Source: CAZHJK01 sp964533275
GTDB taxonomy: Bacteria > Bacillota > Clostridia > Eubacteriales > Garciellaceae
DNA length: 64,000 nt
Direction: 5' to 3'
NCBI GenBank assembly: GCA_964533275.1
Contig: CAZHJK010000009.1
Coordinates: 1-64,000 of the forward strand
Both the position numbers and the translations under genes were made by a program. The notes under the pieces were generated by a model, which searched no databases, was not told the origin of the DNA, and worked only from the letters and a program-made list of their open reading frames with translations. Below, in pieces: positions 1-7,671 of the stretch; position 1 is the first letter of the stretch, and every line of letters starts with the position of its first letter.

Positions 1-51
1 ATTATTTTTAATGTGGTCATAAATATGTGTAAAATTATATATAAATTTTTA

Positions 52-86
52 CAATAAAAAAATTCCTAAGTTAGGAATTAGGAATT
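52..86 (-). terminator. Rho-independent terminator of the HPr gene
   Basis: A 9 bp stem (61-69 pairing with 78-86) lies just after the HPr stop and is followed on the minus strand by a T-rich run. It closes the HPr transcription unit. Confidence 0.75.
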
Positions 87-89
87 TTT

Positions 90-356
90 TTATTCTTCTC
101 CAAATTTTGATTCAATTAGATCCGATAAAACCTTTATGGCTTCTGTTTCATCTATACCCTCTGCGATAATAGTAATTTTTGTACCCTTACTAGCTCCAAG
201 AGTCATAACTCCCATTATGCTTTTTGCATTAATCTTAGTGTTTTCTTTTTCTATATAAATCTCACACTTATAATCATTTGCAATTTGTACAAATTTAGAA
301 GCTGGTCTAGCATGTAACCCAGTTTTATTCATTATCACTAAATCTTTGGAAACCAT
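90..356 (-). CDS. ptsH: Phosphocarrier protein HPr
   Basis: HPr carries phosphate from enzyme I to the sugar-specific IIA proteins of the phosphotransferase system and, in Firmicutes, also acts in carbon catabolite control. The 88-residue protein has the usual length. His15 sits in the motif TGLHARPAS and Ser46 in AKSIMGVMTL, so both the PTS phosphorylation site and the HPr-kinase regulatory site are present. The start is placed at 356 because AGGGGGAGG precedes this ATG by a few bases; the upstream in-frame extension reads through a structured RNA region and is rejected. No enzyme I gene is adjacent. Confidence 0.95.
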   Translation of the reverse strand: MVSKDLVIMNKTGLHARPASKFVQIANDYKCEIYIEKENTKINAKSIMGVMTLGASKGTKITIIAEGIDETEAIKVLSDLIESKFGEE

Positions 357-415
357 TACATCCTCCCCCTTTAATAATCCAAAAACCATTAAGAAAAGCT
401 GGTTTACAATTAAAA

Positions 416-585
416 GCCATCCCCTATTACGGAGATGGCATTCCCAAAGATGCCGTTTCTCCGTTATTTTCATCCCCGCCTCTCAAGCAGGTGGGTGCCT
501 TATCCCTCACTTTTGTTTTCCTTTAATAAGGCTTAACATAGATGAGAAAACCCAGACTCCCTAATTAACTTTGTCGGTTGAAAAT
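416..585 (-). ncRNA. Structured leader or small RNA upstream of HPr, family not assigned
   Basis: This gene-free stretch between the PTS IIA gene and HPr is rich in complementary segments on the minus strand. A -10-like TATAAT lies at 590-595, just upstream. Visible pairings are GCCTTAT with ATAAGGC, TGGGT with ACCCA, CCCACCT with AGGCGGG, and a strong hairpin at 429-464 (ACGGAGA with TCTCCGT plus GGCAT with ATGCC). A second stem, GCCATC with GATGGC (416-439), would compete with that hairpin, as in a switch. It could be a cis-regulator of ptsH or an independent small RNA. Families such as 6S or raiA were considered but not established. Confidence 0.5.
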
Positions 586-661
586 ACAGATTATACGCAC
601 ATCCTAGGATTTACATTAGTATACCATAATAAACGAAAAATATCTACATAATGGGCATATA

Positions 662-982
662 CTACTCTTGTTTTTCCCCAAATCTGGCTATATCAATTTC
701 CATTATTTTTTTTGTCATATCCCTTTCGGATTCCGTAACCAATAGAATATTCATGGCATGACTTAATAATAGATCTATTTCTACTTTATTCCCCTTTGCC
801 TCTTCTGTTACTAAATATACATGGCTTTCATGTGCCCTTAAGATTAATTTCTCAGCTTCTTTTATTTTATCCTCAGCATGCTTATATTCTTTATCTCTAA
901 TCAATTCTAATGCATCAAAAATAAGATCTCTTGCTTGACCTGCATTAGAAATCATTTGAAATGATATCTTTTCAGTATTCAT
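662..982 (-). CDS. PTS lactose/cellobiose-type IIA component
   Basis: A 106-residue all-helical protein of the LacF/ChbA family. These IIA subunits accept phosphate from HPr on a histidine and pass it to a IIB partner. The likely active-site residue is His75 in DLLLSHAMN, at the position seen in characterised members, and an Asp-containing C-terminal helix follows. An AAGGAGG site stands before the start. No IIB or IIC gene lies nearby, so this is an orphan subunit next to HPr; a regulatory role or a partner elsewhere are both possible. Confidence 0.85.
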   Translation of the reverse strand: MNTEKISFQMISNAGQARDLIFDALELIRDKEYKHAEDKIKEAEKLILRAHESHVYLVTEEAKGNKVEIDLLLSHAMNILLVTESERDMTKKIMEIDIARFGEKQE

Positions 983-1040
983 TTTTTCCTCCTTTGCAGA
1001 AAATTTACTATCTTACTAATTATCTATATTCATCAAAAAA

Positions 1041-1073
1041 ACAAAAAATCCTCTAAAATAAGAGAGGATTTTT
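1041..1073 (-). terminator. Rho-independent terminator after the zinc-ribbon gene
   Basis: The stem AATCCTCT/AGAGGATT (1047-1054 with 1063-1070) is followed on the minus strand by a T-rich tract, separating the small zinc-ribbon gene from the PTS IIA gene. Confidence 0.8.
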
Positions 1074-1124
1074 GTATATCACACTTTATATGGTTATATA
1101 TGCTTATTTATGCTTATGATCTAG

Positions 1125-1337
1125 TTAAATATTATATTTTTCTTTTAATTGCTTTGATGGAACTAAAATATCCTTTAGGAATTTCTCACAGGTTTTTACC
1201 AGGCTTCCATTCTCATCAATTTCAAATATGTTGAGTTTGTTTTTATTAATAGAGACCTCAGAAAAACAATTACTACAAAAATATTTGCTTCTGCCGATTT
1301 TTCCTATATCCTTATTTGAACATACAGGGCAATCCAT
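1125..1337 (-). CDS. Small zinc-ribbon protein, function unknown
   Basis: A 70-residue protein with two CxxC knuckles (CPVC at residues 3-6 and CSNC at about 21-24), a classic zinc-ribbon spacing. The rest is short and lysine-rich with no further motif recognised. An AAAGGAGTG site precedes the start. Such small ribbons often bind RNA, DNA or RNA polymerase, but nothing here names a partner. It has its own terminator. Confidence 0.75.
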   Translation of the reverse strand: MDCPVCSNKDIGKIGRSKYFCSNCFSEVSINKNKLNIFEIDENGSLVKTCEKFLKDILVPSKQLKEKYNI

Positions 1338-1547
1338 ATATTACACTCCTTTTTTTAAATCAAAAATTTCCATTTCTGTCCTGCTCTTTTTATTCTTGCA
1401 ATATTTCAAATTTCTATACATAATATACCATAAAATATTTAAGTAGTAATGAGAATTACTATCTTTTGACAAACATTTACAGGTTTTTTACAATTAATAT
1501 TAATTATATACTTACAAATATTTTTACATATACCCTCTTAGAAACTA

Positions 1548-2018
1548 TTAACTTCTTAAGGTTGCGCGAATTCTATCCCTGTTGTTAATCATATCGAAAA
1601 CATCAATAATATCATTTACTATTATATCACTATTAGTTAATAATTTACCACTAGCACCTTCTTTTCCAATAACTCCAATGGATAAAATACTATCCTCCAT
1701 CATAGGAATATCATTAAGTCCATTTCCAACTGTAATGGTTTTTTGTTTTCCTAGTTTTTGAACTATTTTCTTTTTTTCAATACCAGTATTTTCATGGGGA
1801 AAGGTTTTAATGCTTACTCCTAAATTTTCACATTGTTTATTAACTGTACCATAGATATCTGCTGTTAGAATAAATACATTTAGAAATTTATTAATATCGA
1901 TTATCATTTCCCTTATGGTTTCTCTTAACCTTCCATCCACAGCAAGAGTTCCATTGAAATCAAAAACAATATTTTCTATAATCATTTTTTCTCTACCAGG
2001 TATAGTAATCTCAAGCAT
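1548..2018 (-). CDS. HAD-superfamily hydrolase resembling soluble P-type ATPase P-domains
   Basis: The protein has HAD motif I as FDFNGTLA, a Thr-containing motif II (FILTAD) and motif IV as VGNGLNDIPMM, close to the phosphorylation-domain motifs of P-type ATPases (a COG4087-type protein). It has no membrane segments. The start at 2018 (MLEITIPG) is preferred because AAGGG lies 9 bases upstream; the ATG at 2027 abuts that site. The substrate is unknown. The gene stands alone, between the zinc-ribbon gene and the amidase. Confidence 0.8.
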   Translation of the reverse strand: MLEITIPGREKMIIENIVFDFNGTLAVDGRLRETIREMIIDINKFLNVFILTADIYGTVNKQCENLGVSIKTFPHENTGIEKKKIVQKLGKQKTITVGNGLNDIPMMEDSILSIGVIGKEGASGKLLTNSDIIVNDIIDVFDMINNRDRIRATLRS

Positions 2019-2130
2019 CTTAATCATCCCTTCAATATCTTATGATAACTTTACTTTTATAATAAATTAATCATTTTATCTTTTTATTCCTTATACAGTA
2101 TTATAATTCCAATATCAGATTTATGCTAGA

Positions 2131-2170
2131 AAAAAATCCAGTAATCATTTTTATTGTACTGGATTTTTTC
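2131..2170 (-). terminator. Rho-independent terminator after the amidase
   Basis: The stem AATCCAGTA/TACTGGATT lies about 12 bp beyond the amidase stop and is followed on the minus strand by a T run. Confidence 0.8.
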
Positions 2171-2181
2171 AACATTTAATA

Positions 2182-3156
2182 TTATCTAACCTTTTCAACT
2201 ATAATACTATTTGCTTCACCTAAATAATTCTCTACCTGCCTTAAAATATTTTCGTGTACCTCAAAGGCACCTACTTGCTCTCCATCTACTATTACGCGAT
2301 AAATTGTTTCTTCTGATATTTTAGCTAAAAGCTCTTGGATCTTTAATTGAGTAGCAGGTCCTACAACACCATTTGTTAAAATATTATTATCCCTTTGAAA
2401 CTGAATTACTGCTCTCTTTGTTTCTTCTCCGAAAATGCCATCTACTCCATAGTTATCCAATGAATAACCCAAACTTAAAAGATTTCTTTGTAATTCTTCA
2501 ACTCTTTCTCCACGATCTCCTTCCTGTAGTGCATCTTCATTATCATTGTTATCATTGTTGTTATTATCTTCATCTTCGTCATTGTCTTCTTCATTGTCAT
2601 TTTCTATAGGCATATAGTTTATACCCTCTAATTTAAATATTCCCTTAACAACAGCCTCTGCACATTTTTGTCTATTCCCAGCCTGAGATAAGAAATTATT
2701 ATCATTTTCATTGTCAATAAAACCATACTCAACAATAATTGTTGTAACACTTCCTGTTTCTCTATGCATAAAATAATAGTCCCCATTCGAACCTTCACGA
2801 GAGAAAACCCTTCTTTTATTTAAACCTATCTCTCCTAATTCATCTAGAATTAGCTGTGCTAGATTTTTTCCTGTTTCATTATAAATTGAATGAATGGTTT
2901 CAGCACCTTCTCCTCCCCCAGCATTAATATGGGAGGAAATACAATAATCTGCACCACTATTTCTTACCCTGCTTGCTCGAATATCTGGCGTTACAGTAAT
3001 ATCCGTTGTTCTTGTTCTTTCATGCTTAATATTGTTATAGGAAAGGATCTCTGCTATTCTAGTATCTATATCTAATGTCCAATCTTTTTCTATTTTTCCA
3101 AAGGCAGAAGCTCCTGAATCATTACCTCCATGTCCTGCATCAAGCCATATTTTCAT
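2182..3156 (-). CDS. N-acetylmuramoyl-L-alanine amidase (Amidase_3) with peptidoglycan-binding domain
   Basis: The enzyme cleaves the amide bond between muramic acid and the stem peptide. Residues 1-175 form an Amidase_3 domain: LDAGHGG supplies the first zinc histidine, SSHINA a second, and VEYGFIDN the catalytic glutamate region. A very acidic Asn/Asp/Glu linker (about 180-210) leads to a peptidoglycan-binding type 1 domain (about 213-270, YGVDGIFGEETKRAV) and a short C-terminal domain. No signal peptide is present, so the enzyme is probably released by lysis, as for mother-cell lysis amidases such as CwlC or phage endolysins. No phage genes surround it, which favours a sporulation role. 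Confidence 0.9.
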   Translation of the reverse strand: MKIWLDAGHGGNDSGASAFGKIEKDWTLDIDTRIAEILSYNNIKHERTRTTDITVTPDIRASRVRNSGADYCISSHINAGGGEGAETIHSIYNETGKNLAQLILDELGEIGLNKRRVFSREGSNGDYYFMHRETGSVTTIIVEYGFIDNENDNNFLSQAGNRQKCAEAVVKGIFKLEGINYMPIENDNEEDNDEDEDNNNNDNNDNEDALQEGDRGERVEELQRNLLSLGYSLDNYGVDGIFGEETKRAVIQFQRDNNILTNGVVGPATQLKIQELLAKISEETIYRVIVDGEQVGAFEVHENILRQVENYLGEANSIIVEKVR

Positions 3157-3243
3157 AATTACACCCCCAAAATTATTAAAAAACTTTCTATATAATAATA
3201 ATATGGAACTTATTAATTTCGGTTACTTTACAAGAATGTCAAC

Positions 3244-3269
3244 AAAAAAAGAGCAGTTTCAAACTGCTC
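3244..3269 (-). terminator. Rho-independent terminator after the DEAD-box helicase
   Basis: A perfect 9 bp stem, GAGCAGTTT/AAACTGCTC, is followed on the minus strand by seven T residues. Confidence 0.85.
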
Positions 3270-3295
3270 CTCTAGTAAAATATTTCGGCTCTAAC

Positions 3296-4882
3296 CTATC
3301 TTCTATTTGCCTTTTCAATATTAATGGATTTTCCCTTAATACTACTTTTTTTCATACTTTGTAATACTTTTTTTGCATATTGCTTAGGTACTTCTACAAA
3401 GGTGAATTTTTCATAAATATCAATAGAACCAATTAAATTGCCAGGAATACCTGTTTCTCCTGCAATAGCTCCCACAATATCCTTTGGTCTAATTTTTTGA
3501 TTTTTCCCCACATTTATAAAGAACCGTACCATTCCAGGTTCTGCGCCTGTTCCCTTTGTTTCAAATTCTTCCTTAATCTCTTCTGCCTCGTTTTGCTTGC
3601 CTGCTACCATTTTAAGTAAGGCTACAGCTATATCTATCGAGGTATAGTCTTCCTCTAATAACTTATCAATAATCTGTCTTTCCTTACCTAAACTTTCTTT
3701 TTCAATGATGTTCTTTACTTGATCTATAAGCATTCCTGTCTTAATTTCTTCAACATCCCTAAGGGTAGGATTTTTCTCCAGCTTTATTTTAGTTTTTGTA
3801 TATCTTTGAATATCCTTTAGCTTATATATCTCTCTTCCTACAACAAAGGTAAATGCTTTTCCTGAACGACCTGCTCTACCAGTACGACCAATTCTATGGA
3901 CATAATATTCATCATCCTGGGGTACATCATAGTTAAAGACAGCATCTACATCATCTACATCAATTCCTCTTGCAGCAACATCAGTAGCTACTAAGATATC
4001 TACACTGCCATTTCTGAACTTTTCCATTACTTGATCCCTTTGTCTTTGCTTTAAATCTCCATGAAGTCCGTCGGCAAAGTATCCTCTACCCTGAAGTAGA
4101 TCCACTACCTCATCTACCTTTCTTTTAGTATTACAAAAGATCAATGTTAGCTTTGGATTATTTATATCTATTAAACGGGTTAATATTTCAAATTTGTTAA
4201 CTTGCTTAACTTCAAAATAGTATTGTTCTGTATTTGGAACTGTTAGTATTTTCTGTACTACCTTTACCATCTGGGTGTTCTTTTGATATGTTTTTGCAAT
4301 ATCTAAGATAGCTTTAGGTAATGTAGCAGAGAATAATACTGTCTGTCGTTCCTGGGGAGTATCCTTTAATATAGTTTCAATATCTTCTCTAAAGCCCATA
4401 TTTAGCATTTCATCAGCCTCATCCAATACCACCATCTTTAGATTAGCTAACTTTAATGTCCTTCTTCTCATATGATCCATCACACGACCTGGTGTCCCAA
4501 TAACAATCTGTACTCCTTTTTTTAAAGCACTTATTTGTCTCTCTATAGGCTGACCTCCATATATAGGTAGCGATTTAACACCATGCATATATTTAGATAG
4601 TTTTGTTAGCTCCTGAGAAACCTGAATAGCTAATTCCCTAGTAGGACATAGTACTAGAACCTGTAGAAACTTATCCTCTGGATTAACCTTCTCTAGAATA
4701 GGTATTCCAAACGCTGCAGTCTTACCTGTACCAGTTTGTGCCTGACCAGTTACATCCCTTCCCTCTAAAATATAAGGAATAGAATTTGATTGTATTGGAG
4801 TTGGCTCCTCAAATCCCATATCAGCTATTGACCTTTTTATTTCATCTGAAATATTTAATTCTTCAAATTTAATTTTTTCCAT
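3296..4882 (-). CDS. DEAD-box ATP-dependent RNA helicase (DeaD/DbpA type)
   Basis: This enzyme unwinds RNA duplexes in ribosome assembly and RNA turnover, often in the cold. The 528 residues show the Q motif (residues 4-30), Walker A AQTGTGKTA, PTRELA, GTPGRV, VLDEADEML, SAT, and HRIGRTGRAG in the second RecA domain. Residues of about 450-528 match a DbpA-type C-terminal RNA-binding domain, which suggests ribosomal RNA substrates. It is monocistronic with its own terminator. Several DeaD/CshA/DbpA paralogues exist in Firmicutes, so no gene symbol is given. Confidence 0.93.
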   Translation of the reverse strand: MEKIKFEELNISDEIKRSIADMGFEEPTPIQSNSIPYILEGRDVTGQAQTGTGKTAAFGIPILEKVNPEDKFLQVLVLCPTRELAIQVSQELTKLSKYMHGVKSLPIYGGQPIERQISALKKGVQIVIGTPGRVMDHMRRRTLKLANLKMVVLDEADEMLNMGFREDIETILKDTPQERQTVLFSATLPKAILDIAKTYQKNTQMVKVVQKILTVPNTEQYYFEVKQVNKFEILTRLIDINNPKLTLIFCNTKRKVDEVVDLLQGRGYFADGLHGDLKQRQRDQVMEKFRNGSVDILVATDVAARGIDVDDVDAVFNYDVPQDDEYYVHRIGRTGRAGRSGKAFTFVVGREIYKLKDIQRYTKTKIKLEKNPTLRDVEEIKTGMLIDQVKNIIEKESLGKERQIIDKLLEEDYTSIDIAVALLKMVAGKQNEAEEIKEEFETKGTGAEPGMVRFFINVGKNQKIRPKDIVGAIAGETGIPGNLIGSIDIYEKFTFVEVPKQYAKKVLQSMKKSSIKGKSINIEKANRR

Positions 4883-5092
4883 TATTATAAAAACTCCTCT
4901 TTAATCTTTTTCTTATTATTTCCTATGATAATAAGTATTACACCTATTTTTGCAATTTATAAACTTAAAAACAACTCCATTATTTAAATAATTGCCCATA
5001 TAAAGCCCCAAAGAATTATATACTATATTCCACTTTTTTACAAGAAGTTATTTTTCATTAATATATATAAAAAATTTGACAAATGAAAATTA

Positions 5093-5122
5093 TTGTTTTA
5101 GAATACCCCTATAGGGTATAAT
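5093..5122 (+). promoter_or_regulatory. Promoter with a CsoR/CstR-type inverted repeat overlapping it
   Basis: TTGTTT (5093-5098), an 18 bp spacer and TATAAT (5117-5122) make a plausible sigma-A promoter for the flavoprotein-glutaredoxin operon. Within it, ATACCC-N5-GGGTAT (5103-5119) is a perfect inverted repeat of the C-tract/G-tract kind used by the CsoR/CstR/RcnR repressors for copper, persulfide or nickel. Its right arm overlaps the -10 box, so binding would block RNA polymerase. No such repressor gene lies in the window. Confidence 0.6.
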
Positions 5123-5200
5123 GAATATTGACTTAGATATTTAATATTTTAAAAGTAAGCAGACTAATTATTTAATCGGAATAGTAGAGGTGGTTTATTT

Positions 5201-6085
5201 ATGTATGATGTTATTATTATAGGAAAAGGTCCTGCTGGACTTCAGGCTGCTTTATATACAGCTCGAGCAAAATTAAAATCCCTAGTTCTTGGTAGGGAAA
5301 GTGTTTTAGAAAAATCTGATAGGATAGATAATTATTGCTGTGCTGAAAGCCAATCAGGAGAAGAATTATTAGCAATAGGTGTCCGACAGGCAAAATCCGT
5401 AGGTGCCGAATTTAAAGAAGAAATGGTTGTAGGTATAACCAAGAATAATGTATTTGAAGTTATAACAGATAATAATATCTATAAGAGTAAGTCAGTTATT
5501 ATTGCAACAGGGCAGCCTACTAAGAAAGTACCTATAGAAAATGTAGATCAATTAGAAGGTAAAGGTATTCACTATTGTTCAACCTGTGATGGATTTTTCT
5601 ATGAAGATATGAAGATTGGCATCTTAGGCTTTACTGATTATGCAATTCAAGAATTAAAGGAAATGCAAGAATATACAAAAAATATAACTCTTTATACAAA
5701 TGCGCAGGATATGAAAATGAATACTATTAGTAAAAAATATCTTAAGGAAAAGGATATATCTATTAATTCAAAGAAAATCCAGTCCTTTGAGGGGTCACAT
5801 GCTATAGAAAAAATTCTTTTTGAAGATAAATCAGAAGAAATCATTGATGGTGTATTTATAGCTTACGGTACAGCATCCTCTGTAGATTTTGCCCGTAAAT
5901 TAGGAGTTATGATACAAAAAAATACAATTCAAGTAGATAGTCAGCAAAAAACCAATATAGATGGTTTATTTGCAGCTGGAGATTGCACTGGAGGTTTTAA
6001 GCAAATTTCCACAGCAGTTGGTCAAGGAGCCCATGCTGGGAAAAGTGCTATTGAATATATAAAAAATTTAAAGGAGGAAATTTAA
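5201..6085 (+). CDS. Thioredoxin-reductase-like flavoprotein lacking NADPH motifs (ferredoxin-type TrxR candidate)
   Basis: The fold is that of low-molecular-weight thioredoxin reductase: FAD motif GKGPAGL near the N-terminus, the redox pair Cys126-Ser-Thr-Cys129 followed by Asp-Gly, and the C-terminal FAD motif GLFAAGDCTGG. At 294 residues it is slightly short. The NADPH-binding GxGxxA is replaced by GILGFTDYA, and the HRRxxxR phosphate-binding motif is absent (ITLYTNAQDM stands there). The same losses define the ferredoxin-dependent flavin thioredoxin reductases of clostridia, so electrons may come from ferredoxin. It is directly followed by a glutaredoxin gene, a likely substrate. Confidence 0.85.
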   Translation: MYDVIIIGKGPAGLQAALYTARAKLKSLVLGRESVLEKSDRIDNYCCAESQSGEELLAIGVRQAKSVGAEFKEEMVVGITKNNVFEVITDNNIYKSKSVIIATGQPTKKVPIENVDQLEGKGIHYCSTCDGFFYEDMKIGILGFTDYAIQELKEMQEYTKNITLYTNAQDMKMNTISKKYLKEKDISINSKKIQSFEGSHAIEKILFEDKSEEIIDGVFIAYGTASSVDFARKLGVMIQKNTIQVDSQQKTNIDGLFAAGDCTGGFKQISTAVGQGAHAGKSAIEYIKNLKEEI

Positions 6086-6316
6086 ATGACAGTAAAGGTA
6101 TATAGCACACCAACTTGTCCTTGGTGTACAAGAGTAAAGGAATATTTAAGTGCAAATAATGTTGATTTTGTTGATTATGATGTGTCATCTGACAGAGAAA
6201 TGGCAATGGAAATGATTAATAAATCCGGGCAACGAGGTGTTCCTGTTATTGATATTCAAGGGAACATCATTATAGGCTTTGATCAACACAATATCGATCG
6301 ATTGTTAAATCTATAA
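6086..6316 (+). CDS. Glutaredoxin-like/NrdH-like thiol protein
   Basis: A 76-residue thioredoxin-fold protein with active site Cys11-Pro-Trp-Cys14 and the cis-proline segment GVPVIDI. Such proteins pass electrons from a reductase to disulfides. The ATG begins at the base after the flavoprotein stop codon, with an AAAGGAGG site inside the previous gene, so the two are one translational unit. This pairing suggests the flavoprotein reduces this protein rather than a glutathione system. A terminator follows. Confidence 0.88.
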   Translation: MTVKVYSTPTCPWCTRVKEYLSANNVDFVDYDVSSDREMAMEMINKSGQRGVPVIDIQGNIIIGFDQHNIDRLLNL

Positions 6317-6320
6317 TCTT

Positions 6321-6353
6321 AAAAATGGGACTGTATATAAAACAGTCCCATTT
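6321..6353. terminator. Bidirectional terminator between convergent genes
   Basis: A 12 bp perfect stem, AAATGGGACTGT/ACAGTCCCATTT, lies between the glutaredoxin (+) and YdbC-like (-) genes. The minus side has a TTTTT run; the plus side ends more weakly. Confidence 0.8.
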
Positions 6354-6354
6354 A

Positions 6355-6576
6355 CTATATATCCATATTTTCTAATAGCTTACTTAATTCCTTCAGCTCT
6401 TCCTTTGTTAATGTAATTCCTTTCCCCATTTTATCATGTTCCGGCGCCCAATCCCTTAGGTCAAATTTAGGTTCCCTACCATTCCAGCTAATTAGATTTA
6501 ATTCCTTTGTCCAACCTTTACTTGATTCTGAAATTACTCCAAAATTATCTACTATTTCATATTTTAAATCTGCCAT
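6355..6576 (-). CDS. YdbC-like PC4-family single-stranded nucleic-acid-binding protein
   Basis: A 73-residue protein matching the bacterial YdbC/PC4 family: the segments ELNLISWNGREPKFDLRDW and GKGITLTKEELKEL are characteristic. Homologues related to the eukaryotic coactivator PC4 bind single-stranded DNA or RNA as dimers. The cellular role in bacteria is not settled. It is followed by the shared terminator with the glutaredoxin gene, and sits downstream of msrAB with its own RBS. Confidence 0.85.
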   Translation of the reverse strand: MADLKYEIVDNFGVISESSKGWTKELNLISWNGREPKFDLRDWAPEHDKMGKGITLTKEELKELSKLLENMDI

Positions 6577-6630
6577 TATTTTATCTCTTCCTTTCTCAAA
6601 CTTACGAGAAGTTTAAATAGATTTAATCAT

Positions 6631-7596
6631 TTATTCTAATAAAGAAATATATTTTCCATAACCTTCTTCTTCCATTTTATCCTTTGGAATAAATCGAATA
6701 GAAGCGGAATTTATACAATAACGAAGACCACCTAATTCCTTTGGTCCATCATTAAAAACATGTCCTAAGTGTATATCTCCCACTCTACTTCGTGTCTCTT
6801 TCCTAATCATCCCATGGGAAAGGTCCTCTTTAGTATAAGCAACAGAAGGATCTATTGTTTTAGCAAAGCTAGGCCAGCCGCAAGAAGAATCAAACTTATC
6901 CTTAGAAGAAAAAAGAGGTTCTCCTGTAACTATGTCCACATAAATTCCAGTAGAAAATTTATCCCAATACTCATTTTTAAATGGGGGCTCTGTGGCATTT
7001 TCCTTAGCTACCTTATATTGTAAATCTGTTAAAGTTGCTCTTATTTCTTCATCACTGGGTGAAGAGTACTCCATTGGATCAACAATAGATTTTTTTGCCT
7101 TTTCAAAACTGTCTTTTCCAATATGGCAATAACCACTAGGATTTTTCTCCAAATAGTCCTGATGATATTCCTCTGCTAAATAATATTTGGTCAAAGGTTG
7201 TACCTCTATTACTATAGGTTTGTCATATCTCTTTTGAAGTTTTTCAATGGCTGATTTTATAACACCTTCATCCTCTGGATAAATATAATAGATTCCTGTT
7301 CTATATTGACTTCCTATATCAAATCCTTGTCTATTTAAAGATGTAGGATTTATTATATCAAAATATAGATTAAGAATATGGGATAAGGAAACAAGTCTGG
7401 GTTCATAATTTACTCTAACTGTTTCAGCATGACCTGTATCCTGAAAGCATACTTCTTCATAAGTAGGATTTTTTGTATTTCCATTTGCATAACCAACATC
7501 GGTATCTATTACACCATATATGCCCTTTAAATATTTTTCAACTCCCCAAAAACACCCACCAGCAAGATATATTTCTCTTAGATTTTTATCTTTCAA
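6631..7596 (-). CDS. msrAB: Bifunctional methionine sulfoxide reductase MsrA-MsrB
   Basis: The fusion repairs both S- and R-epimers of methionine sulfoxide. The MsrA domain (about 1-160) has the catalytic motif GGCFWGVEKYL. The MsrB domain (about 180-321) has SSCGWPSF, the HLGHVFNDGP segment and the catalytic cysteine in RYCINSASIRF. The length of 321 is normal for the A-B fusion. The MsrB zinc CxxC pairs are not seen. An AGGTGCC-type RBS precedes the ATG. It belongs functionally with the neighbouring thiol-redox genes. Confidence 0.96.
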   Translation of the reverse strand: MKDKNLREIYLAGGCFWGVEKYLKGIYGVIDTDVGYANGNTKNPTYEEVCFQDTGHAETVRVNYEPRLVSLSHILNLYFDIINPTSLNRQGFDIGSQYRTGIYYIYPEDEGVIKSAIEKLQKRYDKPIVIEVQPLTKYYLAEEYHQDYLEKNPSGYCHIGKDSFEKAKKSIVDPMEYSSPSDEEIRATLTDLQYKVAKENATEPPFKNEYWDKFSTGIYVDIVTGEPLFSSKDKFDSSCGWPSFAKTIDPSVAYTKEDLSHGMIRKETRSRVGDIHLGHVFNDGPKELGGLRYCINSASIRFIPKDKMEEEGYGKYISLLE

Positions 7597-7671
7597 TTTT
7601 AGGCACCTCCAATAATAATTTAAGAATTATTATTGATATGATACCCACTTAAATAATAATTAATAAAATTA

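Noticed and set aside
357..473. Upstream in-frame extension of HPr
   Set aside because: No RBS at the ATG and the segment overlaps a strong RNA hairpin; the ATG at 356 has AGGGGGAGG and gives a normal 88-residue HPr.
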